The notes: generated from the letters alone by a model not told the origin. A DNA stretch of 64,000 nt from Trichoderma breve (GCF_028502605.1 NC_079237.1:1-64000), one strand, 5' to 3'; positions 1 to 12,190 are shown, counted from the first letter of the stretch. Numbers and translations are program-made.

Positions 1-1
1 T

Positions 2-76
2 CCCTAACCCTAACCCTAACCCTAACCCTAACCCTAACCCTAACCCTAACCCTAACCCTAACCCTAACCCTAACCC
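2..76. repeat. Telomeric repeat array (CCCTAA)n
   Basis: About 12.5 perfect tandem copies of CCCTAA, the C-rich strand of the TTAGGG telomere repeat used by most filamentous fungi, run from the first bases of the window. The C-rich strand reads 5' to 3' inward, as expected at the left end of a chromosome. The array passes directly into AT-rich DNA with no degenerate copies in between. Confidence 0.97.
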
Positions 77-1750
77 TTAAAGGTAAAAGTAAGGTTAGTA
101 ATTAAGGTAACTTCTTTAATATTAATATTTAATTCTTTAGCTATAATAGTTTATTACTTAAAGGAACTTAGTATTTTTTTAAATAAACGTTATTAATATA
201 TAATGTTTTAATTTAATATTTAATAATATAAGGTAAGTTCTTAAGGTAATAAGCTAAGGTTAATTAGTTTATATTAGTAAAGAAAATAAAAAGTAACTTT
301 AAGTAAGTATAATTATAAAGTAAATAAAATATAATAAAAATATAGTTTATATTTAATTTTAATACTTTATTAACTACTATTTATCTAAGTTATTTAAAAA
401 GCGTAAGGAATAAAATCTTATATATTTAGTTATTCCCTTAGATTATTATTAAATTATAGTTTAATTAAATTATAATAAATTATAGTAGTGATTTATTAGG
501 GGTATATTATATAAGTGATTTTTTTTTAATTAGCTCTTTAGTTTATACTTTAACTAAAGTATATACCTATGTTAGATTAGGTTATAATAAAAAATAAGCT
601 ATAATCTAAGATTACTAAAAAAAAAATACTTATAAAAAGTTACTATAGTACCTTTATTATAACTTTTTTTTTTTAAAATATATTATTAATAGTAAATAAA
701 TCTACTACTAAACTTATATTTACTCTCTTTCTCTATAGTAATATAATAAAAATAAAGTATTTTAATAGTCCCTGTAACTAACGTTTAATTAAATAAACCT
801 TCTTAATTAATATTTACTTACTTTTACTTTTCCTTAATAAAATAAAAAATAGTATATACTTAAATATAAAAATAATACTTTATTAATATTTTATTAATAT
901 AATAATATAATAAAATAATAAAAAAAGTAAGTTATAATATACTTTATAATAAAAATAATATAAGTTATATATAAAATAAAAATATAATTACGCTAATATA
1001 TAATTATTATAATTAACCTTAAAGATAAAATTAATAAAAAAAGAATATTATATTATAATTTAATATCTTATACTACCTTAGGAGGTATATACCCTTAAAA
1101 AAACTATAAATTAATATTTAATTAAATTAAATATTATTAAGAAGCTAACTTAAATATTAAGTTGCTTTTATATAAGACTAACCCTTAGTAATAGTTAACT
1201 TAGGTTACTTACGAAAATATAATTAAATATATAAAATTTAACTAAAATATTTATTAAATAGCTTAAATAGTTAGTTATTAATATAATAATAAAATTAATC
1301 TTTATATTTAACCTACTAGCTATATAATAAAATTACCTAATTTATATCCTACTACCTCTATTAATATAAACTGCAACTAGTTTATTACCTTAAGAACTAC
1401 CTTATATTATTTAGTATAGACCGGTTTATTATAATAAACTTAAGTAAGCTTTATATAATATATTTATTTTATAATACTTATTTAAAATAATTAAATAATT
1501 AATTATAAATATAAAATAATACTTAATTATATTATAAATATATTATTTACTAATTATATAAATAAACCCTTTACTTTTGTTAATTACTTATTAATTTAGC
1601 CTAGCTTATTTACTAATATAAACCTAATATAAGGTTTATCCCTTAGGAATCCCTTTTATACTAACTTTATATAAGCTTAGTTTATTATATATTAAAAGAG
1701 TTTTATAAAATAGAATATAATTTATAATCTTTTAAAAATTTTAATGCATT
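77..1750. other. AT-rich, RIP-like subtelomeric tract
   Basis: This stretch is extremely AT-rich and dominated by TpA steps; CpA and TpG are scarce and no reading frame of note survives. Such composition is the known footprint of repeat-induced point mutation acting on duplicated subtelomeric DNA in ascomycetes. The original element, for example a telomere-linked helicase or transposon, cannot be recognised. Normal base composition returns at about 1750, and the last part up to 1933 is the 3' flank of the first gene. Confidence 0.85.
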
Positions 1751-1933
1751 TGCTATTTTGCATAATTGACTTAAAGTGGACTTCGTACTGTTCTTGCGGC
1801 AACTAGAAGTATATTGCTAAATAAAGTATTACATAGTTTTACTCTATACTAATAGTAGAATAGTATATTTAGGAAGAACTCTGCGTTAGTATTGTAATTA
1901 TAAATGTTGGGTTGTAATAATTATAAATTTTCC

Positions 1934-3971
1934 CTAATAATACTTGCGGTCTTTTTGTTGTAAACTCCTACAGCTATTACCCTTGGTATTTTCAGCAATA
2001 GCAATAAAACCCACTGGCTGTTCTGAGTGTACATCCATAAGTCTTAAGCGTATTGAGCCATATACTCTGGCTCTCTCCGCACCACCCATTACGCTTTCCA
2101 CTCCGCGCCCTGTATGAATATATTCTGAGTTTGCAACAGTTGTCGAAACATAACCCAGCACGTCCGGTCCACGGACTTTAAAGGTAAGGAACAAGCTCAC
2201 CAGTGCACACAGCGCCATAGTAGCTGCTGTCACGACGAAGAGCGCTAGCCATTTCCAATGCACTGTATATCTGACATGCTCTATAGAGATAACAGCGGCT
2301 GCTGTTTGATTGGAAGCTGGTGCCGTGCCCGATACAAAGCCTCCCATGGTTGACGATGGATTAAAGCTGCCGTACCAATAGGTGTTGATGATTTGTTGTA
2401 GACGCGCGGGAACTTCATGCACATCGATATTGGTAAAGTCCAAGCCAGTGGAGCCTCCGAGGCCAGCTTGGTCTGGGTTGAGCAAAAACGCCTCCGTCGT
2501 GCTGCTCGAGCTTGCGTGTATACTTTGCCCAACCGACTTCGCCAGCGCCTTGCCAAAATCCAAAAAGGCATCGCCGAAGCTAAGCCCTGTGTAGTTGCTT
2601 TCCGGATGCGGCAACTTGGACGGTCGCATAGCCACAACCGTACAGTTTGTGCCGTTGCAAGAGATGGAAGATTCTACGTAGACGGTAGTGATGGGACATT
2701 GGGCAACCAGCTTAGCGGAAGCCGTATTTGGGAATGTCTGGAAAGACAGAGTGCGGGCAGGGAAGAAGAAGTCTGTACCGTTGCCAAACGAGGACACGCT
2801 GCCAAAGCCACCAAATTGTGTTACGTTGTAGAATCCATCCAGACAGATGTTGAAGCTGTTGGGCGTGGTTGCACAAATCGTCTGGTTGATCCAAGGTTGC
2901 GACACCTCAGCACTGGTCGAGACGGTTGAATTTGTGCCAAAGTTTGTTATTGGGAGCCTGCTGTCATTGATAGTGATGTTCTGACAGAACAGCGACAGAT
3001 ACGCTGTCTCAACGTGGAACGTTGTGTTAAGGGCTGCTTGAAGCCCAGAGATTGGAATGCCCAGTAGCGACGAATACACGATGCCGCTTGCGTTTCCTAC
3101 AAGCAGCCAATCGTCATCTCCATTGGTAAGCTGCGACTTGACAATATCTGGTATCTTGACATTGCCCCAAAGATCGTTATTCGAATTTCGAGTCAGATTC
3201 GACTGAAGTAGACATGCATTGTACAGTCCATTCAACGAAGCCGCAAACGTAACCTCCGAATTACTCCCTATAAATGTAGTCCCGGAAGTGCCAGATATGC
3301 CGCTACTTGCATTTCTGATAATTGTGTCGAAATAGACCAGCTGGGTATGATTCGTAGCCGCAACTGGCTCGGTTGTGATCATGAGCAGCGCTGCTTGGCT
3401 ACCCAGTGGCGACATTGCCCAAATGATGGCAAGAATAGCCGTTAGAATATTCAGAGCCTGCAGACTGTAGGTGGTCAACAGAGCACTCCCTAGGGTCAGG
3501 CTTCCCATCATCTGCTCAACAAATGCGAGCCGCGTGCCATGCTCGAGGCGCCATGCTGTAAAAGTCCTGATTGCCCGTCCGACGACAGCGGCAAACACGA
3601 TCGGGAATATGGTGCCAAGCTGTGGAGATCAGCCATCTTGCAAACCTATTGGTAACACGAAGAAGGGAGCAAACCGAACAAGGCTTGCAAAATTTACTGA
3701 CCTTGAGGGATATTCCATGGATGGTGTTCCATGTCGGCTGGTAGACGATCTGTTTGTCTTTGCGGGCAACAACTGCGCCAAAACCGAGAAGCAGAAGTGA
3801 GAAGCATATGAAGAATATGCTTGCTGAGATTCCCTCTAATAAAGCCTTTGTTCTCAAGATGGGAGTAGGGTTACGCCTCAATGGTGTGCCAGGCAAAGGA
3901 TCCGGGGCTCGCATCTCCCCTCTCGAGTTGTTTCCCTTACCCATTTGCCAAGTCTTTGAGACCTTGGTCAA
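1934..3971 (-). CDS. Multi-pass membrane protein with large glycosylated loop, function unknown
   Basis: Two exons, 3971-3702 and 3619-1934, joined across an 82-bp intron (donor GTCAGT, acceptor CACAG), give 651 aa. Near the N-terminus are a hydrophobic segment around residues 48-70 and two more around 91-105 and 130-165; one strong segment lies near the C-terminus (WKWLALFVVTAATMALCALV). Between them lies a loop of roughly 350 residues rich in N-x-S/T sites, so it probably faces outside the cell or an organelle lumen. The stretch AIIWAMSPLGSQAALL is typical of an expanded family of uncharacterised ascomycete membrane proteins. No catalytic motif was seen. It is the most telomere-proximal gene and ends about 180 bp from the AT-rich tract, but its frame is intact. 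The start at 3971 was chosen because the first helix lies just downstream; an in-frame Met ten codons later (MGKGNNS) is possible. Confidence 0.75.
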
Positions 3972-5569
3972 AATATGTGTCGTGTGTTGATTTTTCTATG
4001 ACTGCTGATTAGATCATACAAAAGGTGTCCAGATATATATATGCATTACCTTCTCGCTACGAATGCTGATGGCGATCAGTCGTGTCTGCACCACACCTGC
4101 CATCGGTACATGTATTGCGTCGAGACAGTTCTAAGATCTAGAAGCGATATAAGGCTCCCCCGGCCCTGGTCCCGATGCAACCCACAGCTCCATTTAAGGG
4201 TCAAACGCCGCGAGAGGCTGCATGGCTCCTTCAAGCAAGGGGTAGGTACTTTAGCAATCCTTCCCCAGCACATACATCTGGGTCGCCCTTACGTGAAACG
4301 TATTGCCAATGCAGCTACGTATTAATCGACCGAGATACGACGGTTAACACTACGTTCAGCTCAGGAGGCTATGATCGCTGCCTCGCTTAGGATGTCAATC
4401 CCGTTGGTGACAACATTCACGGCGAAAAAGAGTCAAGTCCGCTATTAGCATCATAGTGGAGAGGCTGAGCCACAATAACAGGATGTCTATGTAGGCAGAG
4501 AAGGAAGTAAAGTAGACTTTGAATAAGTAATATAGTCTCAGTATGTTTTGGCATTCGAAGCTTTCTCTGAACATATTCGGAGTACTGTACATATTGATAC
4601 AACTTTTGTTACTTTGGTGCTGGGCAGATATTGTTCCTTCCTCCTGCAGACAGGCTCATCAGATCTGTCCGTGCGGACATCAAGACTCAAGCCTAGCAAT
4701 TGGTCCGGCTCCTACCTATAGTTTGTTATGTACCGATATAATAATACAATCTACCCCAGAGTATCACGCGCATAGAATAGCCGTCTGATGTTGTATTTCC
4801 AGCTGACACGTGCAAGGATGGCGAGCTTATGCAAGTCCTCGCTGATGTTGTCCCGATTCGGAGAACACTCTACCCACTCATCCCCGCCTATGACGCTTCC
4901 GTGAGTAGGATAGGCCACATTTCCAGCTATTTTGGGCTGTCGCTTGACATGGCATTAGCATACGATACTCGCGGGTTGTTTCATAACATGCAATAGGTTG
5001 CAAAAGCTATGAGAAATATGGAAATAGCATGCTTCGACGTCAAAGCTTTTCAGCATTCGTTATGTCCCATGACGAAACGCATTAGTCAATATGGCTAGTC
5101 TCTAGTATCACATTTCTTGCTTATTGCAGCATTTGCAATAGGATCTGTGTATTTTGCGTGCCGTGCCGAGGCTGAGCGCGTACCTTTTATTGGAAAAAAG
5201 TCATTTCCGTTTTCTTCCTTCTAGTAGCGGCGCTTCATCCTGTCACGTCTTAGTCCTTCTTGGATAAATACATCAAAATTGCGATGAGTCGAGATAAATA
5301 GCAGTGGAGTAATCAGGTAAGTCAAAGTCCTCCTGTAGTGTGCCGTTTCGCTGAGTAGCGCTCTCTAGGAACCTCTGTTCAACGTCGCCATGCTCAGTGA
5401 CGATACCAATTTTGTAACTCCTAGAGATGAAGATTAGAATTCCCTAGTCTATAGGCTTATTTTCGAGATGATAAAAGCTGGTTTGTAACCCTGTTATAAT
5501 AAAGTTCTATCCTCCAAGCTCTTCTATCGTTATTACATGTACTTAGTCAGAAACACTGTATGGATATCA
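3972..5569. other. Intergenic, no gene recognised
   Basis: About 1.6 kb between the membrane protein and the 3' end of the P450. Reading frames here are short (under 100 codons) and show no family resemblance. The part nearest 3971 should hold the promoter of the leftward membrane-protein gene. No repeat or RNA gene was seen. Confidence 0.5.
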
Positions 5570-7257
5570 TTATTCACGCAAGTGTACCGCAAGATACAAA
5601 GGACCTTTTGCCCAAACAGTAAAAGACCGCTGGTCGTGATGCCATCCACTTTGTTCTGGACAAAGTTCGTAATCAAAGCGGAAAAAAAATCGCGCAACAA
5701 TAAGCCTCATCTCTGCGTATGCGAGGTTCTTGCCAATGCAGTCTCGTGGACCGTTACTAAAAGGTTTGAAGGCCGATTTGTTATCATTGTTGAATTGGGC
5801 ATCGTAGTGTGGATGAGCCGGAAGCAACCAACGCTCGGGCACATATGAAGATGCATCTTTGAAGTATTTGGGATTGCGATACGTAGCCCACTGGGAGACG
5901 GAGATGTGTGTCTGTCAAAGAACCATCTTGTTAGCATTTCTTTCCCACAATCGCGCGACTACTGATGCACATACTCCGGCAGGAACAAACTGGTCTAGAA
6001 GCATGTCGCCGGGGGATACTCGCCAAGGTGTCTCAGCAGCTGGAGGATATATGCGTAATGCTTCTTCGAGACAGGCCTGCAGATATGGCAGCGATGATGC
6101 ACTACGCATGTTGATGTCATCCTCACTGTTGAAAGTTGAGCGGATTTCCTCCGTTAGTCGCCAGTACGCGGTTGGATTGGATGGCAAATAGAAGAAAAAC
6201 CCCGAAAGCAGCGTGGCGGTTGTCTCGCTGCCTGCAGTCACAAGAACAGGCGCGGTGGCGAGAATTTCCTCTTGTGTCATTCCTTCTTCTCCTGTCCGTG
6301 TCTTGCGAAGCATGTATGTCATGAAGTCGCGACGTCCATCTGCGGGCTCGGGCCCCAAACTCATGCGAGCCAAGGCCTTTTCCACTGCAAGTTGTTGGTT
6401 GTATTGCGATATCTTTACCGTTTCATTGCTCGTGAATGTGCGCATCACCGTCTGCAGCGGGGGGTAGTTGGTGGCAAACCAGGTGTAGGAAGCAGCCTGG
6501 ATGTTCTTGAAGATGTTTCGAACCCACGGATGATAGCCGCTATTTCGCAAACTGTCAAACGAATCCGCGAACGTTAAGTCCCCAATGATGTCAAAGGCCG
6601 CGAAATTCAACCAATCTACAATGTTGATCTTGGATCCCTTACCCGCCCGTTCGGACAGACGAGCCATGAGCAAATCAATGTATGAAGCGATGATCCCCTC
6701 TTGTTCGACCAAAGCTGACTCGCTAAAGGCGTGACTCAAGTGACGGCGAAGACGGCGATGAACATCACGAGGTGCGGCCAAGATACTCGTCTCATCGCCG
6801 TTGAAGAAAAAACCTCTCGGCTTAGGGTATTCGCTTTTACCTGCGCCTCGGTTGGCATAGATTTCAGTCCAGGCGACGGATCCGTCAACAGCTAGGTGAT
6901 TTGGTCCAACGCGAACAATAGGGCCATATTGGACATGTAGTCTCTCGGCTGTCCGCATCCATTTACCCCGAATGCTGTACGTGTACATGAATGGAAAGTA
7001 AGAGACAGAAAGCAGGGATGGGCCAGGAAATCTGGCCAAAGGATGAAACCACAGGCGATAAATACTTATGCTGAGGCAGTACACGAAGATCTACACGGTT
7101 TAGTCACGCGAGAAGACACCCTGATCGACTCATTAGAGAGACGTACCAAGAAGAGAGAGAGCCCAACGGCGTCTTTAACGGGCACATGAGAAATGTTTTC
7201 CATTACACTCATCACAAAAGAAGTGTTCGTTGTCGGAGGCATGTCGGCATTGAGCAT
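5570..7257 (-). CDS. Cytochrome P450 monooxygenase, CYP65-like
   Basis: Three exons, 7257-7147, 7090-5975 and 5911-5570, both introns in phase 0 (donors GTACGT and GTATGT), give 522 aa, normal for a microsomal fungal P450. An N-terminal membrane anchor is built across the first junction and is followed by the proline-rich hinge FHPLARFPGP. The I-helix oxygen-binding motif AGSETT, the ExxR motif (EEALRIYPP) and the heme loop FSNGPRDCIG with ligand Cys467 are all intact. The I-helix and K-helix regions resemble the CYP65 group (isotrichodermin C-15 hydroxylase-like), which hydroxylates secondary metabolites; the substrate here is unknown. It is expected on the ER membrane with a P450 reductase. 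No backbone synthase other than the siderophore NRPS lies nearby, so it may belong to a small cluster with the regulator at 8860 or stand alone. Confidence 0.9.
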
Positions 7258-8859
7258 ACGCTCTGCTTTTTTGCGCGAGTGGATTATGAAGTTTGGAGGT
7301 CAACGATCAAAGAGACAGGTGCCCTTTTCAAGTTCAGAGTCTCTGCTTTTTAATACAGTCAACATGAGTAGTAAATTGGTGGCCTGATGTTTGAGTTTCA
7401 CTCGCTCGTGCCGCTCATTTAATCGCTGTCCCCTTTAGGCCACGCATCCCAGACCCCGGAGCCAAGAGTCGTGGCACTTTGCTCATCTGTATACAGGGAA
7501 GGAGGCATCTCCTTTATCCAGCATTCCGAAGCTCGTTCGGACTGAACGAAGACTGCGTTATCGCCATTGCTATATCATTGCGTTATTGTGTATACAGGAA
7601 CACGGACTCATCCGGACTTTATGTATTCTAAGCCCGCCTGTCCGGCTAGCGGCATGTCCGCCAGGCATTGGCCGTCAGTTCTGCGGATGATTTTCACAAG
7701 TCATTGGCTACTGGTGCCAAAGCCCTTGTCCAGGCAGCTTGGTTGTAGATAGCGGAATCCAAAGTTGTGGCATTCCGTGGCAATCATCTTCTGGAATATC
7801 GCGAGCACTTAGTGCGGGTCGGGTCGTCTCTGTGGATAGCGGGTAGATCTACTAGAGCAAGTTCAGACTTCAGATTTACGGAATGCAGACACAGAAGGTA
7901 GGTGTGAAGCGCCCAGATATGCAGGGGAATCTGAAGGGGCAGCGGCGAATCGTCCAATAAACAACCTTGGAACCCAAACCTCAATTGTTCATCGACAGAC
8001 GCCCGTAATATCTAAGCGAGCTCCGTCTAGTTTGAAGACAATACTATCATTTCTCTTGTGAGGGCGCACCTGTCATCACATGTCCGCACCGTGTCTCAAC
8101 CAGTGATATCCAGCGCCTTGACTAAGAGCTACCTCCTTCGAAGGTGATGGATCCAACGAGAAGTGGCGCTACAAAATCCCTCCTTGCTTATCTTCTAATA
8201 TGTCCAACGTAGAATCGGAAACGTACTTCCTTATACTATGCCCATCTTGCATACTTGACTCCGCTTGGAAACGACAACATTTGAAAATATCTTTTTGTGG
8301 AATCTGGATCTCGTGTAGATATCCTGTTTAAACATGAGCTGCTCAAGCTGTTTCAGGGTAGTACCGTATTCCCTCGCAAAAGTCGACTGTGGATCTCCCA
8401 TAGTTATACCCAGTTTTGATCGAAAAAAGCAATAAGCTAACTTCCTCACGTTAGCATGTCACCCACTAAAAAACTGCTCACAATCCAGTTTTGCGAGGGG
8501 ATACGGTAAGGGGAGAGCCGAAGCAGGAATAAGCCCCGGTTTTAATGCGGGTTGCGGACGCAAGGTGCGGACGCAAGGTGCGGATGCAAGGTGCGGGTGC
8601 AAGGTGCGGACCTAGATCGTGGAGAAAAGGATCTGACGCCATATACTCGTACATAAAGGTACACGCGGATCGCCCGGCAAGGAATGCAAGTTGCGGATGC
8701 ACAAAGCGGTGAATTTCCTTATCGTCTCTCCTTGACCCAGCAACTATCATCGCTTGTATTCGTCAAGGCGCGGGGACACCGTTTCGTCACCTACTCAGAC
8801 TGAGGTCTGCTTCGCGGAATGTTCATTAGCCCTATAACCTGTCTGGCAATGTAGAGACG
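7258..8859. other. Divergent intergenic region with a minisatellite
   Basis: A 1.6-kb region between the start of the leftward P450 and the start of the rightward Zn2Cys6 regulator, so it should hold both promoters. It contains the 13-bp tandem repeat described at 8553. Reading frames are short and not recognisable. Confidence 0.5.
8553..8610. repeat. 13-bp minisatellite, about 4.4 copies
   Basis: Tandem copies of TGCGGACGCAAGG, with the third unit reading TGCGGATGCAAGG and the fourth TGCGGGTGCAAGG, followed by a partial unit. Looser relatives (GCAAGTTGCGGATGC) occur about 80 bp downstream, so the array may once have been longer. It lies about 250 bp upstream of the regulator start at 8860. 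Confidence 0.85.
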
Positions 8860-10590
8860 ATGAACCAACCACGAAGAGACTCTGTGAAGGCCCCCGTTGT
8901 CTGTCTCCCCTGCCGCAAGCAAAAGCGTAAGTGCGATAAGGCGCTCCCTAGGTGCTCGCTCTGCGTGAGGTAACGTTGGCCTGAAATGGCGTTGCCTCGG
9001 GATGAATTGCTAAACAAGCCATTACCTAGGCTCTGTCGAGAATGTAACTACACTGAGGCGGCACCCCCGAACTCTGAACATCTGACGCTATTACGCTCTT
9101 ACCAGCTTACCCCATTCGCCCCAGCACTAATCCAGGAGAACATTAAGCAGCAGGCGTTTGGTCTTACCGGTGGAGAGAGCGGCTGCCGTGCTTGCTGCAT
9201 AAAGTATTTCGAATCTATTCACCATTGGTTTCCCGTTTTGTCTAAACCGAAGTTTATGGGGAGACTACCAGAATTGTGTAGAGCTCCCAGTGCAGGGCAG
9301 AGCCTTCTTGTGCTGTGCATGCTTCTTCTCAACACTCCTCCGACTGAATCTGGAATATCGGGCCAAGCAAAGTCGCTCTACACTTTAGTAAAAAGCTCAA
9401 TCGCTCTAATCCAAGCGGGATATGAGGCTTCACTTGAGCTGCTACAGTCTCAGGCACTTGTGAAGCTATTTGAAGTCAGCCACGGTATATATCCAGCGGC
9501 TCATGATACAAATATAGCAAACACGATAAGATCATTAGCGTCAACGAGCTATGTGTGGGAGAAGAATCATGAGGGCGGCTTAGTTACAACAGAAGAAGTT
9601 GCTCGAATCTGGCAGGCTGTTGTGATACTGAACAGGTCGGTAGATCCTTCTCCGTCACATCTTCTACAATTGAATCAGCTATAGATCAGAGTCTGTGAGT
9701 CCCTAAGATTAACATTTGGACAGGTATCTTGGTTTGCGGAACTCGCCAACCATATATCGAACAACAGAAGTACCATCACTCACTCAGTTGTTTGCTACCG
9801 ATGACTTGAAGAGCGGTATGGTGGGAGCCACGAGGTATGATAAGCAGTTGTTCTTTAAATGAACCTGCACATTGACATCATTGCATAGCGCGGCCGATTT
9901 GTCTGCCAGTAAAACACCTCTTGCCAGCCTAGTCGAAGCTTCTCGTCTGCTCGAACAAGCCTTAACTCATGTCAATAATCCCACCATACGCCAGGACTTC
10001 AACGCGGCCGAAGCTATTCAATTGATAAAAACCGTCATTGCCTACAAACATGTTTTGACAGAGTCCGAAGTCACATCTCCTAGTCGACTTGCTAGCCAGG
10101 TCGATATCTGCAACAGGTAAGCATCTCCTAATACCTTCTCATATGGCGATCATGAAGTAATGTGGCATATCATAGTGCCCTCCTCTCCGTCTTCGAGCTT
10201 GGAAATCACCTCAAAATACCCCAGGATATCTCTTGTCACTTTTCTTCGGGATTGTTCCGAGATGCCCTGATAGACGAGGTTGTCAGCGCGGCTAAACAAT
10301 TTGAGGGAAGCTTGGCGTCTACGAACCTCTCGGATCTCTGTCCATTTTCACTCCACCCGGTCCTCAAAGCGGCAGTAATACTTGCTTCCAGCTCAAGTAA
10401 TTCTGATGAGTTTCATCGTCGTCAGTCTATAGAGTCTCTCAAAAGTGTCCTACATCACTCAAGTAAGAGGTGGTATATAGCAAGTAAGTTGGATTATCTT
10501 GGAGTCTAAACTGGGTGCGATCCGCTGACAATACCAGAGCACTACTTCATGGAATTACAAAGCGTAGACTCGGGAATAGTAACAACATAG
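8860..10590 (+). CDS. Zn2Cys6 transcription factor
   Basis: Six exons (8860-8969, 9030-9635, 9724-9834, 9889-10116, 10176-10483, 10538-10590) give 471 aa and close exactly in frame. The N-terminal zinc cluster has Cys15, 18, 25, 32, 35 and 42 in a C-x2-C-x6-C-x6-C-x2-C-x6-C spacing; the last Cys comes from exon 2, which supports the first intron. A middle-homology-type region follows (YFESIHHWFPVLSKPKF, then AVVILNRYLGLRN across intron 2). The C-terminal exon restores the pattern of family members (KRWYIAKHYFMELQS). It is a nuclear DNA-binding regulator, expected to bind CGG half-sites. It lies between the P450 and the AIF-like gene and could control either; no target can be shown. The number of introns is high for the length, but all junctions are canonical. 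Confidence 0.82.
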
Positions 10591-10652
10591 TTGCATGCGT
10601 GCATCCTAAATCTTTCAAAGAAATCGGCCAAATATGAATGCAGTAAGTATAC

Positions 10653-10795
10653 TTAGCATGCGGACATTATGTCAAACCACTTCTTCACATTGGTATACTT
10701 GTCCGTGATGTCCTTGTAGCCAATATCTCTAGCCACCTGGTTGTACGACAGGTGGAAAATGTCAGCAACAGTGAATTCATCACCGCCGATAAAAA
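10653..10795 (-). pseudogene. Glutathione S-transferase C-terminal relic
   Basis: Read leftwards, a 46-codon frame contains GGDEFTVADIFHLSYNQVA followed by DKYTNVKKWFD and a stop. This is the end of a GST C-terminal domain: the N-capping/ADLF segment and the final NVKKWFD helix. Immediately upstream is a run of nine A residues, after which no frame continues the family pattern and no N-terminal thioredoxin fold is present. It therefore looks like a truncated, probably frameshifted remnant left between the regulator and the AIF-like gene. It is unrelated in sequence to the intact GST-like gene at 32637. Confidence 0.65.
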
Positions 10796-10984
10796 AAAAT
10801 CAAGCTTGGGAGGCCGCAGGTCGTGAAATGGAATGGCGTCGAACGGCGCGAAGTGCAAGCATCTGGAATTAAACGTAGCCCTGTCGAGATAAAAACGGAG
10901 CTCCGAGAACACGAGAACAACAGGGCTCTATGGTCTAACGCAAAAAGATAAATCAACAGATAAAACAAATCCGAAAGTACCGCA

Positions 10985-12190
10985 TTAGCTGGGTATGGAG
11001 GATACATCGATGTTTGTATAGCTAGCGCCAGCGACATTGGCGGGCACCTTTTCAATGAAGAAGGTCCTCGACTTTGCAAGCCAAACCATGAAGCTTGGCA
11101 CAGACCAACCAAACGCTGTTCCGACACCACCCTTTGGACCAATGGGAACAAACTGGAAGTCTCCAGGGTCCTGCTTGTATACCTTCTCGGTTAGGGGTGC
11201 TTTCACCTTGGCCTTCTTGGTCATGTCAGCCCAGAGCGAGTACCCGAGGGGGGCGATAGCTCGATGAACATCGAGGACGTTTCTCTTCGAGTACGATGCC
11301 ACGTCGCCAATGGCATAAACGCCAGGTGGAGCACTTGTCACACGCAAGGTCTCAGGGTCGGTGATGACGGATCCCCGGGTATCAAGCCATTCGGCTGGCA
11401 AGAAGCTCGTATTAGGTGTACCACCCGTCGCGTCAATGTATAAATCAACCTCCCTGGTGGTGCCATTGTTCAATTCCACCAGCGTGGTACCATTCGCCGT
11501 CTTGGACGCAGAAGTAACCTTGGCCATATGCACTGTCTTAACCTTCAACCTGCGCAGGTGTGATTCCGCCGACGTTCCAACTCCCTTGTTCGATAAATTG
11601 GAGAGGAGGCGAGTGCTGCCGGAGAATAGGGTGATATCCTTGCCGTGCCAATGGTAGGCAATTTCGCCGGCTGTTTCGACGCCTGTGGGGCCACCGCCGG
11701 CGATTAGGATCGTATTTGCCTTGGAAATAGCTGCATTGGTGTCGCAAATAGCGTTGCTTGTGACTGTGTGTGGTCCTTGGAGAGTCCAAAGGGGACTGGC
11801 GCTTGTCATCCCTGTGGCGATAATAAGTGAGTCGTATGGGATCTGTATCCTGTTCTCATCGGTATCGGTGACACCCTTGACCGTGACTAGCTTCTTTGAA
11901 GGGTCAAGTGCTATGGCTTCGCCTTGGACAAATGCATATAGGTCGCCATAATCTTGAAACGCGCCCGCGAATGGCATTGAGACCTTGCTGACCAGTTCAG
12001 GCCGGGCAATGGCGCGAGGGGCACCGACTTTGAAGAAATAGTGAGTCGATGGCGATACAATAGTCAACTTGCACTTCTTGTCGGTGTTGCTCGCCACTGA
12101 CGGTATAATGTGTCTCAGAATGTAATGACTGATAGCCAACCCGGCAAAGTTGCTGCCGAGAACTACGATGTGATGGGTTGACGAGGACAT
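10985..12190 (-). CDS. AIF/AMID-like FAD-dependent NADH oxidoreductase
   Basis: Intronless, 401 aa. The start ATG at 12190 was chosen because it sits six residues before the FAD-binding strand (IVVLGSNFAGLAI); the frame is open upstream but without resemblance. A second Rossmann motif for NAD(P)H lies in the middle (ILIAGGGPTGVETAGEI), and the FAD-phosphate motif YAIGDVAS lies near residue 310. Length and motif order fit the pyridine-nucleotide disulfide reductase superfamily, AIFM2/AMID-like branch, which oxidises NAD(P)H and passes electrons to quinones or other small acceptors. No membrane segment or targeting signal is obvious. It lies about 450 bp beyond the NRPS stop codon on the same strand. 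A role in reducing ferric siderophore is conceivable but unsupported. Confidence 0.85.
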   Translation of the reverse strand: MSSSTHHIVVLGSNFAGLAISHYILRHIIPSVASNTDKKCKLTIVSPSTHYFFKVGAPRAIARPELVSKVSMPFAGAFQDYGDLYAFVQGEAIALDPSKKLVTVKGVTDTDENRIQIPYDSLIIATGMTSASPLWTLQGPHTVTSNAICDTNAAISKANTILIAGGGPTGVETAGEIAYHWHGKDITLFSGSTRLLSNLSNKGVGTSAESHLRRLKVKTVHMAKVTSASKTANGTTLVELNNGTTREVDLYIDATGGTPNTSFLPAEWLDTRGSVITDPETLRVTSAPPGVYAIGDVASYSKRNVLDVHRAIAPLGYSLWADMTKKAKVKAPLTEKVYKQDPGDFQFVPIGPKGGVGTAFGWSVPSFMVWLAKSRTFFIEKVPANVAGASYTNIDVSSIPS

